64,000 bases of DNA from Pseudarthrobacter oxydans (GCF_030812335.1 NZ_JAUSSN010000005.1:62001-126000), one strand, 5' to 3'; numbered from the stretch's first letter, positions 26,736 through 35,813 are shown. Translations and numbers: made by a program. The notes: generated by a model not told the origin, from the letters alone.

Positions 26736-27014
26736 TCACAGTTGCTCCGGTGCCTGCAGCAGCTCGTCGATCCGCGCCAGGTAGCGGCCGCCGCGCAGCC
26801 CGTCGCTGACCCGGTGGTCGGCGGAGAGTGTGGCGGTTACGGCGGGCCGGACGCCGAGCATCCCGTTCAGCGCCCACGGCTGTTCCAGGACCCTGCCGAA
26901 ACCAACCATCGCAACCCGCGGGGGATAGATGACGCCGAAGACACTTTCCACACCGAGGTCCCCCAGGTTCGTCACCGTGATCGTGGGATCCGCCATTTCG
27001 GCGCGCTGCAGCCG
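26736..27014 (-). pseudogene. C-terminal remnant of a 2-oxoacid dehydrogenase E2-type acyltransferase
   Basis: About 90 residues of the lipoamide acyltransferase catalytic domain: [18 protein letters not shown], then [20 protein letters not shown] and the active-site histidine region [13 protein letters not shown]. The lipoyl domain, the linker and most of the catalytic domain are missing; the sequence breaks near 27014 where it meets the remnant of a different gene. Its stop is about 10 nt upstream of the acyl carrier protein remnant, showing that they were one operon. An ATG at 26996 could give an 86-residue peptide, but nothing suggests it is functional. Confidence 0.75.
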
Positions 27015-27106
27015 TCATAGTCCATCAGGTTCGGCCGGACCCGGAAGCTGCCGACGTCCTTGCGAATGGCGGGCCAGCGGGTCGAAGGTTCCGTTCCTGC
27101 CGTCAT
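27012..27106 (-). pseudogene. N-terminal remnant of an acyl-CoA synthetase-like protein
   Basis: From ATG at 27106 the frame encodes about 31 residues, including RWPAIRKDVGSF and VRPNLMDYD. The VRPNLxDY pattern is typical of the N-terminal edge of AMP-forming acyl-CoA synthetases. It then runs out of frame into the E2 fragment at 27012-27016 and stops at 26972. A single deletion joining the start of a synthetase gene to the end of an E2 gene explains this. The assignment rests on a short segment and is tentative. Confidence 0.5.
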
Positions 27107-27247
27107 GGTTCCATCGCACTCCTGCCCGGCAGGGGTTCCTAGAGTACAAAGACCCGCCGCCGGATCAGGGGAGCCGGCGGGAGGCGGGGCCGACATCAAA
27201 GTGGCCGGCTGGGAATCCGGTGCCGGCCAGCCACTAAACTGGGTCCC

Positions 27248-27832
27248 ATGACTGCCAACAGTGCCCCTGCAGCTGACACCGCTGCCGCCCGTGCCCGCCT
27301 GCTTGAACTGATCAAGGAGCTGGCCGTCGTGCGCGGCAAGGTCATCCTCTCCAGCGGCGCCGAGGCCGACTACTACATCGACCTGCGCCGGATCACGCTG
27401 CACCACGAGGCCTCCAAGCTGGTCGGCCAGGTCATGCTGTCGATGCTGGACGACGCCGGCATCGACTTCGAGTGCGCCGGCGGGCTCACCATGGGGGCCG
27501 ACCCGGTGGGCACCGCCGTGATGCACGCCGCCGTCGACGCCGGACGCCCCGTGGACGCCTTCGTGGTCCGCAAGGCGCAGAAGTCCTACGGCATGGGCCG
27601 CCAGGTGGAGGGCCCCTCCGTCGAGGGCCGCAAGGTGCTGGTGCTGGAGGACACCTCCACGACCGGAGGCTCCGCGCTGGCGGCCGTCGAGGGCGTCCGC
27701 CGGGCCGGCGGCAACGTCGTCGCCGTCGCCGTGATCGTGGACCGCGACACCGGTGCCAAGGAAAAGATCGAGGCAGAGGCCGGAGTTCCCTACCTCTTCG
27801 CCTTCGGCAAGGACGAACTCGGCCTCAGCTAG
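27248..27832 (+). CDS. pyrE: Orotate phosphoribosyltransferase
   Basis: 194-residue enzyme joining orotate to PRPP to make orotidine 5'-phosphate in pyrimidine synthesis. The PRPP-binding motif VLVLEDTSTTGGSAL is at residues about 131-145, and the flexible loop is VVRKAQKSYGMGRQVEG. The ATG at 27248 stands 7 nt after TAAACT (27235-27240) without a Shine-Dalgarno, so the mRNA is probably leaderless. It stands apart from other pyr genes. Confidence 0.95.
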   Translation: MTANSAPAADTAAARARLLELIKELAVVRGKVILSSGAEADYYIDLRRITLHHEASKLVGQVMLSMLDDAGIDFECAGGLTMGADPVGTAVMHAAVDAGRPVDAFVVRKAQKSYGMGRQVEGPSVEGRKVLVLEDTSTTGGSALAAVEGVRRAGGNVVAVAVIVDRDTGAKEKIEAEAGVPYLFAFGKDELGLS

Positions 27833-27925
27833 GAGTTCACCCTTCAGCGGACGCGTGTGGACGGTGGATTGACCGTGAATTATCATTTTCAGATATCCAC
27901 CCCACCCCTCCGGAGATCAAGCGCC

Positions 27926-28699
27926 ATGCTCCTACCCGAAGAAGACCTCGAATCTGAGCCCCTCAGCACCGTCGACCAGATCCAGAACCTCATCCTGGAC
28001 AGCGCCGATTTTGAGGAATTCCTCAACGAACTCGCTCGTTTCTCCGCCCACCAGGTCGCCGGCTCCGGCGACGACGCCCTGTGCGGCATCACCCTGCTGC
28101 GCGACCGCAAGGCCGCGACCATCGGTTGGAGCAGCGACTCCGCCCGCGAGGTCGACGAAATCCAGTACCGGCTCTCGCAGGGCCCGTGCTTGACGGCGGC
28201 GCAGGAGGAACGTGAAGTCTACGTTCCGGACCTGTTCGATGAGGACCGCTGGGGCCCGGACTATGCCGACGCCGTCGCGTCGCACGGCCTTCGTTCGGTG
28301 CTATCCGTGCCGTTCCACCTGCAGGGCGAAGCCCAGGCGGCGCTGAACCTGTACTCCGACGCGCCGCACAAGTTCGACGGCGATGTGGCCGCCCGGGCGC
28401 GCGGCTACACCCGCCAGATCTCGCAGGCGCTCCGGCTCGCGGTCCGCTTCTCCCTGCACACCGACAGCGCCACCAACCTCCGGGCCACCCTCGAATCCCG
28501 CACCGTGATCGACATCGCCATCGGGATCGTCATGGCACAAAACCGCTGCAACCAGGAGACGGCCGTCCGGATCCTCACCGACGCGTCCAGCAACGGCAAC
28601 GTCAAGCTGCGCGATATCGCCGCCTCCCTGGTCCAGTCTGTGGGCGGCACCACCTCGCGTACGCACTTCGAGGAACCCGGCCGGAGACAAATCGGCTAA
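27926..28699 (+). CDS. GAF and ANTAR domain transcription antiterminator
   Basis: 257-residue regulator. A GAF sensor domain occupies residues about 20-165 (GITLLRDRKAATIGWSSDS; LRSVLSVPFHLQGEAQAALNLY-type core). The ANTAR RNA-binding helices occupy about 175-235 (LESRTVIDIAIGIVMAQNRC). ANTAR proteins bind paired hairpins in nascent RNA to block termination. The ATG at 27926 with GGAG upstream is preferred; the frame opens earlier at 27857. It is followed by a STAS protein, possibly part of the same signalling route. Targets are not evident in the window. Confidence 0.87.
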   Translation: MLLPEEDLESEPLSTVDQIQNLILDSADFEEFLNELARFSAHQVAGSGDDALCGITLLRDRKAATIGWSSDSAREVDEIQYRLSQGPCLTAAQEEREVYVPDLFDEDRWGPDYADAVASHGLRSVLSVPFHLQGEAQAALNLYSDAPHKFDGDVAARARGYTRQISQALRLAVRFSLHTDSATNLRATLESRTVIDIAIGIVMAQNRCNQETAVRILTDASSNGNVKLRDIAASLVQSVGGTTSRTHFEEPGRRQIG

Positions 28700-28793
28700 C
28701 CGTTACCGGCGTATGACTTGTGCGCGCCTCCTGCGGCCGATACCCTGATCGAGGTTGAGCCGTCGGCCATAGACACCCTTTTTTGGAGTACCT

Positions 28794-29399
28794 ATGGACA
28801 CCTCGTTGAACGCCCACGCCAAGCTGGACATCGCCTCAGATGTCGTCCGGATCGATGTCCGGGGCAGCCTCACGCAGCACTCCCGCCCCAGCCTGATGCA
28901 GCTGATCCAGCGCGTCCGCCGGATGGGCATCACGTCCCACATCCGGGTGGACCTCGGCCAAGCCGCCTTCGTGGAGTCCTCTGCCCTGGCAGGCCTCCGC
29001 AACGACCTCAACGCCATCGACGGCGCCGCGGCGCTCGTCGACACCGCCGGAGCCCTGCCGAGCTCGGCCGGCGTGTCCCTGGAGCTGAGTCCGTCCCGGG
29101 ACACCGCCGCCGCCGCGCTGCCGTCCCTCGATCTCTCGGCGGACTTCACCGCGTCCATTGACACCACCGCGACACGGCCGCTGAACGTCTTCTCCGACGC
29201 CGAACTGCTCGCCGCGAGCGACTCCGTGTTCGGCCTGCTGGACAATCCGGCGGACATGGCCCGATCGCAGCTCCTCGCGACCTACGACGAAATCGGCCTC
29301 GAAATCAACCGCCGGGAAGCCGGACCGGAAACCGTCCGCCACGACGTCGGCCTGGAAATCAGCCGCCCCGGGTTGGGCCGGGAACCGGAACCGGCCTAG
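28794..29399 (+). CDS. STAS-domain protein (anti-sigma antagonist-like)
   Basis: 201-residue protein. Residues about 10-85 resemble a STAS domain: VVRIDVRGSLTQHSRPSL then HIRVDLGQAAFVESSALAGL, where an SSAL segment occupies the phosphoserine position of anti-sigma factor antagonists. The C-terminal half is low-complexity (many Ala, Asp, Ser) and ends with a conserved-looking LLATYDEIGLEINRRE. TTTTTTGGAG precedes the ATG at 28794. It likely acts by partner switching with an unlinked kinase. The tail's role is unknown. Confidence 0.7.
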   Translation: MDTSLNAHAKLDIASDVVRIDVRGSLTQHSRPSLMQLIQRVRRMGITSHIRVDLGQAAFVESSALAGLRNDLNAIDGAAALVDTAGALPSSAGVSLELSPSRDTAAAALPSLDLSADFTASIDTTATRPLNVFSDAELLAASDSVFGLLDNPADMARSQLLATYDEIGLEINRREAGPETVRHDVGLEISRPGLGREPEPA

Positions 29400-29483
29400 G
29401 CGGCGCCAGCCGGACCGGGCTGTAACTGAGCTGTTATCCGGCACCGTTTCTGATCCGCGTTCCTCGGTGGCTACGGTAGAGAT

Positions 29484-30524
29484 GTGCCGCGTGAGCCTGA
29501 AGTTGAGGATGTGGGCGGGGCCGGCGATGCCGACGCCCGTGTGCTCCGGCACGCCGCCGAACTCCGGCGGTTCTCCCGGCGGGGCTTGCTGATTGGTGCC
29601 GGCGCGGCCTCCGTGCTGGCGGCGGACATGCTGCTGACCCGTCGGGTGCAGGCCGAACGCCGGGTTCATAAAATCCTCACGGTGCCGGACGAGACCGCCG
29701 AGCGGTACTTTCCCAACGCCAGCTGGTTCCTCTTTCCCGGCTACAAGACGAGCTGGGAGGAAGCCCTGTGGATCCTGAACGCCCTGCGTGGCGCGCTGAA
29801 CAAGCGCGGCCAGCTCGCCGCCGTCGGGTACTCCAATGTGGGCCTCGACATCGACCAGATCGTGATCGCCGTGGTTGAGCACGCGCGGGCGCATCAACTG
29901 ACCACGTTCTACTTCTACGGCCACAGCTTCGGCGGCATGGTGGCCACCCAGGTCGCCGCCCGGCTCCGGGAACTGCACGGGATTGAGGTGGCGTTTATCC
30001 TGCTGGACTCCAGCCCTTACAGCAAGTACGACGTGCTGGACCAGAGCTGGTTCGAGGGGGTCGTGTTCCTCTACGAGAGCGGCTTCCGGTTCCCCTCGGT
30101 GCTGCGCGGCGGCTATGAACTTGGTGAGCGGATGATGCACAAGGACGAGCGCAGCTGGGGGCAGGTCGTGGACCAGACCCTGGAACAGCTCTCGCCGATT
30201 GCACCCTCCAGCGTGCTGATCCAGTCCGAGTCCGCCTACATCTACCACTATGACGCCACCCGCTTCGCCGGCAAGCTCGGCGGGACCCGGATGGCCTTCG
30301 TCGGCAACCCGCGGGACCGGACGGTCGACTACGAGACTGCCCGGGACTCCTGGTCGTTGATCTTCAAGGACAACATGGCCGCCGATTCACTGCGGACCGA
30401 CGGCGCCCAGCCGGCGCACGCCAGCCCGGGCTGGAATCCGTTCATATACCGGCCGATCATCGAGGAGCTGCAGGACGGGATCCTCCCGCTGCCCTCCGGC
30501 GGAGGCAAGAAGACCGCCTTCTAG
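29484..30524 (+). CDS. Exported alpha/beta hydrolase fold protein
   Basis: 346-residue protein with a nucleophile elbow GHSFGG (YFYGHSFGGMVATQ) characteristic of alpha/beta hydrolases such as lipases and esterases. The N-terminus has FSRRGLLIGAGAASVL, resembling a twin-arginine signal, preceded by about 30 polar residues. The start is GTG at 29484, placed 6 nt after TACGGT (29472-29477), a leaderless pattern. I do not recognise a specific family or substrate; acid and histidine of the triad cannot be placed with confidence. Confidence 0.65.
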   Translation: MPREPEVEDVGGAGDADARVLRHAAELRRFSRRGLLIGAGAASVLAADMLLTRRVQAERRVHKILTVPDETAERYFPNASWFLFPGYKTSWEEALWILNALRGALNKRGQLAAVGYSNVGLDIDQIVIAVVEHARAHQLTTFYFYGHSFGGMVATQVAARLRELHGIEVAFILLDSSPYSKYDVLDQSWFEGVVFLYESGFRFPSVLRGGYELGERMMHKDERSWGQVVDQTLEQLSPIAPSSVLIQSESAYIYHYDATRFAGKLGGTRMAFVGNPRDRTVDYETARDSWSLIFKDNMAADSLRTDGAQPAHASPGWNPFIYRPIIEELQDGILPLPSGGGKKTAF

Positions 30525-30528
30525 AGTG

Positions 30529-31383
30529 CTAGATCTGGTTTTTCAGGTCGGCCACGGAGTTCAGGATCTGGTTGGGCCGGAACGGGTAGGCGGCGATGTC
30601 GTCCTTGTGGGTGATGCCGCTGAGCACCAGCACCGTGTGCAGCCCCGCTTCCATCCCCGCGATGATGTCGGTGTCCATCCGGTCACCGATCATGGCCGTG
30701 GTTTCCGAGTGCGCATCGATCTGGTTCATGGCCGAGCGGAACATCATCGGGTTCGGCTTGCCCACAATGTAGGGTTCCCGGCCCGTGGCCTTCGTGATGA
30801 GCGCCGCGATCGCGCCGGTGGCCGGCATCGGGCCGTCCTTCGAGGGGCCGGTGGCGTCCGGGTTGGTGGCGATGAACCTCGCCCCGCCCAGGATCAGCCG
30901 GATGGCCATGGTGATGGCTTCAAAGGAGTAGGTGCGGGTTTCGCCGAGCACCACGAAGTCCGGGTCCTGGTCGGTGAGGATAAAGCCGGCCTCGTGCAGC
31001 GCGGTCGTCAGGCCCGCTTCGCCGATCGTGTAGGCGCGGTTGCCGGAATCCGAGCCGCGCACCTGGTCCTTGAGGAACTGGGCCGTGGCCAGTGCGGAGG
31101 TCCAGATGTTCTCTTCGGGGATTTCCAGGCCCGAGCTCTTCAGCCGGGCGGCGAGGTCCCGGGGCGTGAAGATCGAGTTGTTGGTCAGGACAAGGAAGCG
31201 CCGGGACGTGTCCACCCAGCGCTGGATGAGTTCAGCGGCGCCGGGGATGGGCTGGTTTTCGTGGACCAGGACACCGTCCATGTCGGTCAGCCAGCACTCG
31301 ATCTCCTGGCCGCTGCGGTACACGGATTTGAATGAACGCACGTGGTCCGCGTCTTCCCTGTGGTCTGCCTGCTGCTCCGCCAT
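30529..31383 (-). CDS. HAD-IIA family phosphatase (NagD-like)
   Basis: 284-residue haloacid-dehalogenase phosphatase. Motif I DMDGVLVHENQP is near residue 33, motif II VLTNNS near 68, the C2-type cap follows, and motif III/IV GDRMDTDIIAGMEAG is near 233. HAD-IIA enzymes dephosphorylate nucleotides or sugar phosphates. GGAGGAC precedes the ATG at 31383. It is convergent with the hydrolase gene (4 bp between stops) and divergent from the methyltransferase gene. Confidence 0.92.
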   Translation of the reverse strand: MAEQQADHREDADHVRSFKSVYRSGQEIECWLTDMDGVLVHENQPIPGAAELIQRWVDTSRRFLVLTNNSIFTPRDLAARLKSSGLEIPEENIWTSALATAQFLKDQVRGSDSGNRAYTIGEAGLTTALHEAGFILTDQDPDFVVLGETRTYSFEAITMAIRLILGGARFIATNPDATGPSKDGPMPATGAIAALITKATGREPYIVGKPNPMMFRSAMNQIDAHSETTAMIGDRMDTDIIAGMEAGLHTVLVLSGITHKDDIAAYPFRPNQILNSVADLKNQI

Positions 31384-31435
31384 GCTGTCCTCCGCCGATA
31401 ATGTGCCGATGCCAGTCCCAGTCTAATGTTGAGGC

Positions 31436-32116
31436 GTGACTGAACCCGAGATCCCCAGCGAAACCCTTTCCGGCACCCCGGCGGAGCCGGAGGCAGAGGC
31501 CAAGGCGGAGGTCGGCGTCGGGCCCTGGGAAGGGGAACTGCCGGAGGGCGCTCACTGGGACCCGGACCTCCTGGCGGACGGTGACCGCCGCAACGTGGTC
31601 GATAAATACCGCTACTGGAAGCACGAGTCGATCGTCGCGGACCTGGACTCCAGGCGGCACAACTTCCACATCGCGATCGAAAACTGGCAGCACGACATGA
31701 ACATCGGCACTGTCGTGCGCAGCGCCAACGCGTTCCTGGCCAAGGAAGTCCACATCATCGGGCGACGCCGGTGGAACCGCCGCGGGGCCATGGTCACGGA
31801 CCGGTACCAGCACATCCGGCACCACCCCACCGTCGCGGACTTCGTGGCGTGGGCGCAGGGGGAGGGCCTGGCGATCATTGGCATCGACATCTTCCCGGAC
31901 TCCGTCCCGCTGGAAACCTATGAACTGCCCAGGGACTGCGTGCTGGTGTTCGGCCAGGAGGGCCCGGGACTTTCCCCCGAGGTCCACGAAGCGGCGGTGG
32001 ACACCTTGTCGATCGAACAGTTCGGCTCCACCCGCTCGATCAATGCCGCCTCCGCCGCCGCCATCGCGATGCACGCCTGGATCCGCCGGCACGTTTTCAA
32101 CCAGCTCCCAGGGTAG
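31436..32116 (+). CDS. TrmH/SpoU family RNA methyltransferase
   Basis: 226-residue SPOUT methyltransferase that 2'-O-methylates tRNA or rRNA with SAM. Motif 1 is NIGTVVRSANAFLA, motif 2 VLVFGQEGPGLSPEV, and motif 3 STRSINAASAAAIAMHAWIRR forms the trefoil knot. The first 45 residues are acidic and low-complexity. The GTG start at 31436 lies 6 nt after TAATGT (31424-31429) with no Shine-Dalgarno. The RNA target cannot be read from sequence. Confidence 0.92.
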   Translation: MTEPEIPSETLSGTPAEPEAEAKAEVGVGPWEGELPEGAHWDPDLLADGDRRNVVDKYRYWKHESIVADLDSRRHNFHIAIENWQHDMNIGTVVRSANAFLAKEVHIIGRRRWNRRGAMVTDRYQHIRHHPTVADFVAWAQGEGLAIIGIDIFPDSVPLETYELPRDCVLVFGQEGPGLSPEVHEAAVDTLSIEQFGSTRSINAASAAAIAMHAWIRRHVFNQLPG

Positions 32117-32140
32117 GTGGCGGCGGGCGCGCCGCGCTCA

Positions 32141-32203
32141 CATCGAGTTGGCATTTCGTGGCAATGTTTCACGCCAACACTGCCACGAAATGCCAACTCG
32201 ATG
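32141..32203. repeat. REP-like palindrome, family B (perfect)
   Basis: Arms of 23 bp (32141-32163 and 32181-32203, beginning CATCGAGTTGGCATTTCG) are perfectly complementary; inside, after one A-C mismatch, TGTT pairs with AACA around a 7-nt loop. It lies between the methyltransferase and the DUF559 gene. A degenerate copy of the same element brackets the other end of the DUF559 gene at 33208-33266. Confidence 0.85.
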
Positions 32204-32221
32204 CCCCCGGCTGCATAGGGC

Positions 32222-32230
32222 TGTGGATAA
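32222..32230 (-). promoter_or_regulatory. DnaA-box-like motif upstream of DUF559 gene 1
   Basis: TGTGGATAA is the exact complement of the classical DnaA box TTATCCACA. It begins 46 nt before the ATG at 32268. The 11-mer TGTGGATAACT is identical upstream of the paralogue at 48508 (motif at 48461, 47 nt before its ATG). It may be an operator or upstream promoter element of this gene family. Confidence 0.4.
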
Positions 32231-32267
32231 CTCAACCGAGACGTGATCGAAGCAGGCACAATGGGCC

Positions 32268-33215
32268 ATGCGCAGGGCACCGCTTCCGCTCCATCTCACT
32301 ACCGGATCCTTTTCCCTGCGTGCCGCGGACCAGGCGGGCGTCACCCGCACGCGCACCGCGGCGCGGGACCTGGTGACGGTCTCTCGCGGCATCCGGATCT
32401 GTGCGGGCTCCGCCGCAGCCGGAGCCGCCGCGCTGCGGGCCTACACCGATCTCGACGACGAGGCCACCCTCAGCCTCGGGTCGGCGGCGCGCCTGTGGAA
32501 CGCGCCCCTGCCCGGCTGGCTGGAGGAGGACTGGCGCATCCACCTCGCCCGGCGCAGGGGTCTCAGCACACCGCGTCGGGTCAACATCGTAGGGCACCAG
32601 TTGGCGCTGCTGCCGGACGAGGTGGTGGAGCTCGACGGCGTCCGGCTCACGTCGCCCGCCCGGACCTGGCTGGATCTGGCCTCGGTACTCAGCATCGACG
32701 ACCTTGTCATTGCCGGCGATTCCATGGTTTGCGAGCACGGGCCGGAGTTTCCCTTTCCCCGGGAAGCCTTGTGCAGCATCGAAGACTTGCGGCGCATGCT
32801 TGAGCGGCACCGGGGAAGCCGGGGCGTGCGGAAGGCGCGGGCCGCCGTCGAGCTAATCCGGGTGGGTGCCGATTCGCCGCCCGAAACGCGGCTGCGCCTG
32901 GCGCTCGTGCGTGCCGGACTGCCCGAACCCGTCCTGAACCATGTCATCTGGAGTGAGGACCCCTGGGGCGGCCCGGGCTCTCCCGTCCTGTGGCCTGACG
33001 CCGCCTACCCGCAGTGGCGGATTGCCCTCCAATACGAAGGGGCGCAACACAATGGGGAAGACCAGTATTTGCGTGACATCCGGAGGGCAGACACTACGGC
33101 GCGTTCCGGCTGGCTCGAGGTGCGCGTATCCCGTTGGGACCTCGCAGGGGAGCGTCCGGCAGCCGTCCGCAAGGTCCGCGCCGTCCTCGAAGGCCGTATC
33201 AGGCCCGCGAGTTGA
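32268..33215 (+). CDS. DUF559 (VSR-like nuclease fold) protein, paralogue 1
   Basis: 315-residue protein. The C-terminal third resembles the DUF559 / very-short-patch-repair endonuclease fold (PD-(D/E)XK): a PDAAYPQW segment, then RIALQYEGAQHNGED. Upstream is a shared core LTSPARTWLDLASVLSIDDL and a basic helix ERHRGSRGVRKARAAVELI. The N-terminus resembles the winged helix seen in AbiEi-type antitoxins. It is clearly paralogous to 48508-49449 (LDG-LT-P-RTWLDLA and RHRG-RG-R-AR blocks match). Here the second catalytic acid reads Q-Y-E rather than E-Y-E. Function unknown: DNA end or mismatch processing, or an orphan toxin-antitoxin component. Confidence 0.75.
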   Translation: MRRAPLPLHLTTGSFSLRAADQAGVTRTRTAARDLVTVSRGIRICAGSAAAGAAALRAYTDLDDEATLSLGSAARLWNAPLPGWLEEDWRIHLARRRGLSTPRRVNIVGHQLALLPDEVVELDGVRLTSPARTWLDLASVLSIDDLVIAGDSMVCEHGPEFPFPREALCSIEDLRRMLERHRGSRGVRKARAAVELIRVGADSPPETRLRLALVRAGLPEPVLNHVIWSEDPWGGPGSPVLWPDAAYPQWRIALQYEGAQHNGEDQYLRDIRRADTTARSGWLEVRVSRWDLAGERPAAVRKVRAVLEGRIRPAS

Positions 33216-33266
33216 CAGTTCGCGGCAATGTTTTCGCACCATACTGCCGCGAAGTGCGAAATCGAT
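33208..33266. repeat. REP-like palindrome, family B (degenerate)
   Basis: TTCGCGGCA (33219-33227) pairs with TGCCGCGAA (33245-33253); outer pairs are interrupted by mismatches out to CGA/TCG (33208-33210 with 33262-33264). Left arm and loop (GAGTTGACAGTTCGCGGCA then ATGTTTTCGC) align with the element at 32141. The stop codon of the DUF559 gene (33213-33215) lies inside it. Confidence 0.7.
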
Positions 33267-33344
33267 GGGCTGCCGGGACGCTGATCACGCGCGGGCGAGT
33301 ATTACAGGCACGAGTGACCGGAACCACTGCCCGGGCGAAGGAAT

Positions 33345-33364
33345 GGCTAGGATGGTTCCTAGCC
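33345..33364 (+). promoter_or_regulatory. Palindrome over a candidate fba -10 box
   Basis: GGCTAGGA (33345-33352) and TCCTAGCC (33357-33364) form perfect 8-bp arms around TGGT. The left arm contains TAGGAT (33348-33353), a plausible -10 about 70 nt upstream of fba. No convincing -35 is seen. Could be an operator that covers the start site. Confidence 0.35.
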
Positions 33365-33423
33365 GACGAGGTTCACTTCAGGGTGAGCCCAGCCCGCAGA
33401 CGAAACTCACTTTAGGAGTCAGC

Positions 33424-34443
<1,020 letters not shown>

Positions 34444-34445
34444 GC

Positions 34446-34874
34446 ATGTCGGACGAGTTCCGCAAGAACCTGATGGGTCCCGAGCCCACGCTCCTGCCCG
34501 CCGAGACCGAGGTCTACGCGGCGCTGGACGCGGGCCAGGAAGCCCTGGACCTGGTGGAAAAGCACCCGACATCCTCGCTGCTCTGGGCCGTGCTGGCCGA
34601 GGAAGCGTGGAGCGAGGGCCGGACCATCGATTCCTACGCCTACTCCCGCGTCGGCTACCACCGCGGCCTGGATTCGTTGCGCCGCAACGGCTGGCGCGGC
34701 GTCGGGCCCATCCCGTGGGAACACGAACCGAACCGCGGCTTCCTGCGGGCCCTGTATTCGCTGGGCCGGGCCTCCGCGGCGATCGGCGAGGCCGAGGAGC
34801 CGGAACGGATCGAGAAGTTCCTCAACGACTCGGACCCCTCCGCCAAGGCAGCCATCGAAGCCGAAAAGCGCTAA
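34446..34874 (+). CDS. DUF3151 family protein
   Basis: 142-residue soluble protein typical of actinobacteria (MGPEPTLLPAETEVYAALDAG, HPTSSLLWAVLAEEAW, YSRVGYHRGLDSLRRNGWRG). It lies between fba and purA in many genomes of the phylum, as it does here. The helical repeats with regularly placed Trp and Tyr resemble a TPR-like fold. Function unknown. It starts 2 nt after the fba stop and is probably co-transcribed. Confidence 0.88.
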   Translation: MSDEFRKNLMGPEPTLLPAETEVYAALDAGQEALDLVEKHPTSSLLWAVLAEEAWSEGRTIDSYAYSRVGYHRGLDSLRRNGWRGVGPIPWEHEPNRGFLRALYSLGRASAAIGEAEEPERIEKFLNDSDPSAKAAIEAEKR

Positions 34875-34878
34875 CCAC

Positions 34879-34939
34879 AACGCGGGGTCACTCCCGGCCC
34901 ATTCCACACCTTGGGATGGGCCGAATGTGACCCCGCGTT
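34879..34939. terminator. Bidirectional hairpin between DUF3151 and the UDG-like gene
   Basis: AACGCGGGGTCAC (34879-34891) pairs perfectly with 34927-34939, and a second inner stem GGCCCAT (34896-34902) pairs with 34916-34922. It lies between convergent genes. Confidence 0.65.
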
Positions 34940-34953
34940 CTTAGTTAAAGTGC

Positions 34954-34992
34954 GACGGCGGGCGTCCACCAGTGTGGTGGGCGCCCGCCGTC
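34954..34992. terminator. Second hairpin, terminator of the UDG-like gene
   Basis: GACGGCGGGCG (34954-34964) pairs with 34982-34992, with inner CCACC/GGTGG pairing. On the minus strand it follows the UDG-like gene and leads to a short T-run (CACTTTAAC). Confidence 0.6.
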
Positions 34993-35009
34993 GTTGTTGT
35001 TGCGGAGAA

Positions 35010-35642
35010 CTAGCTGGTCTTGGCCAGACCGGTCCGGGCCATGGCGTCCGCGTAGACGGTGCCCATCTCGTCGAGGTACTGCTCCTGGCGGGCCGGGGTG
35101 CCGGCGAAGGCGCGGCCGCTGAGCGAGCGGACCTTGTAGGTCTTGAGGCCGCGGCGCCAGATCATGGGCACCTCGGTCTTGAGGAGCAGGTTCGCGAGGC
35201 GGTTGGCCTCGGTGCCGTGGGCAACAATCACCGAGGCGCGGGGCACGACGGCGAGGAACTTCAGCAGCGGCTTCAAGCCGGCGGAGATCTGGTCCGGCGT
35301 GAACTTGCCGTTGGGCTCGCCCGGGACATACCAGGGGTGGACGTTCCAGGGCATCACGTACTCGGGCCGCAGGCCGAGCTTCCACTGGACGCCGAGCAGG
35401 CGGGTGGCCGCTTCCTCGTCGCCGGCGGTGATGAAGCCCGACTCGTCCTCGGTTCCGATGTTGGAGAAGAGGCTGATGATCCGGCACTCGTCGACGTCGT
35501 GCAACGGGTCCACATACGGGACGTTCGTGCCAGCTTTGGTTGCCTGCAGCGTGTCGCACAGCTCGTTGACTGCTGCAACGCTAGGTTCGTAGCGGCGGCT
35601 CAGAAGCTGTTCGCGTGAATTTTCAGTGGCCAAGGCTGTCAT
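35010..35642 (-). CDS. Uracil-DNA glycosylase superfamily-like protein
   Basis: 210-residue protein distantly resembling the UDG fold: DPLHDVDECRIISLFSNIG then DESGFITAGDEEAATRLLG, MPWNVHPWYVPGEPNGK, and VIVAHGTEANRLANLL in the place of the HPSP-type loop. Catalytic residues cannot be confirmed. I chose the ATG at 35642 (MTALATENS); AGGAG lies about 12 nt upstream, rather far, and an ATG at 35717 remains possible. Stand-alone gene, convergent with DUF3151. If it is a glycosylase it would remove uracil or another deaminated base. Confidence 0.6.
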   Translation of the reverse strand: MTALATENSREQLLSRRYEPSVAAVNELCDTLQATKAGTNVPYVDPLHDVDECRIISLFSNIGTEDESGFITAGDEEAATRLLGVQWKLGLRPEYVMPWNVHPWYVPGEPNGKFTPDQISAGLKPLLKFLAVVPRASVIVAHGTEANRLANLLLKTEVPMIWRRGLKTYKVRSLSGRAFAGTPARQEQYLDEMGTVYADAMARTGLAKTS

Positions 35643-35813
35643 ATATTGCTGAGTCTCCTGCGGGATTGGTAAAGCTGCCAGACCGTACACGGCATGCCGG
35701 GCACCGGGGCATGCCAAGTACGGTGTGGTTTGAAAATGTGGTGTGGACCGATTCCTAGTCGATCCTTATTAGTCTATCAAGCCCTGCGAAATGCCGTTTC
35801 GGCCGAAGCCGGA

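Noticed and set aside
25995-27020. A 341-codon plus-strand frame over the DHFR-like gene and the ACP remnant
   Set aside because: It is a shifted frame of the DHFR-like gene continuing antisense through the decayed operon, with Arg/Gly-rich translation and no start signal.
32222-32230. A replication origin suggested by perfect DnaA boxes
   Set aside because: Single boxes at 32222 and 48461, without clustering, dnaA, dnaN or an AT-rich unwinding element.
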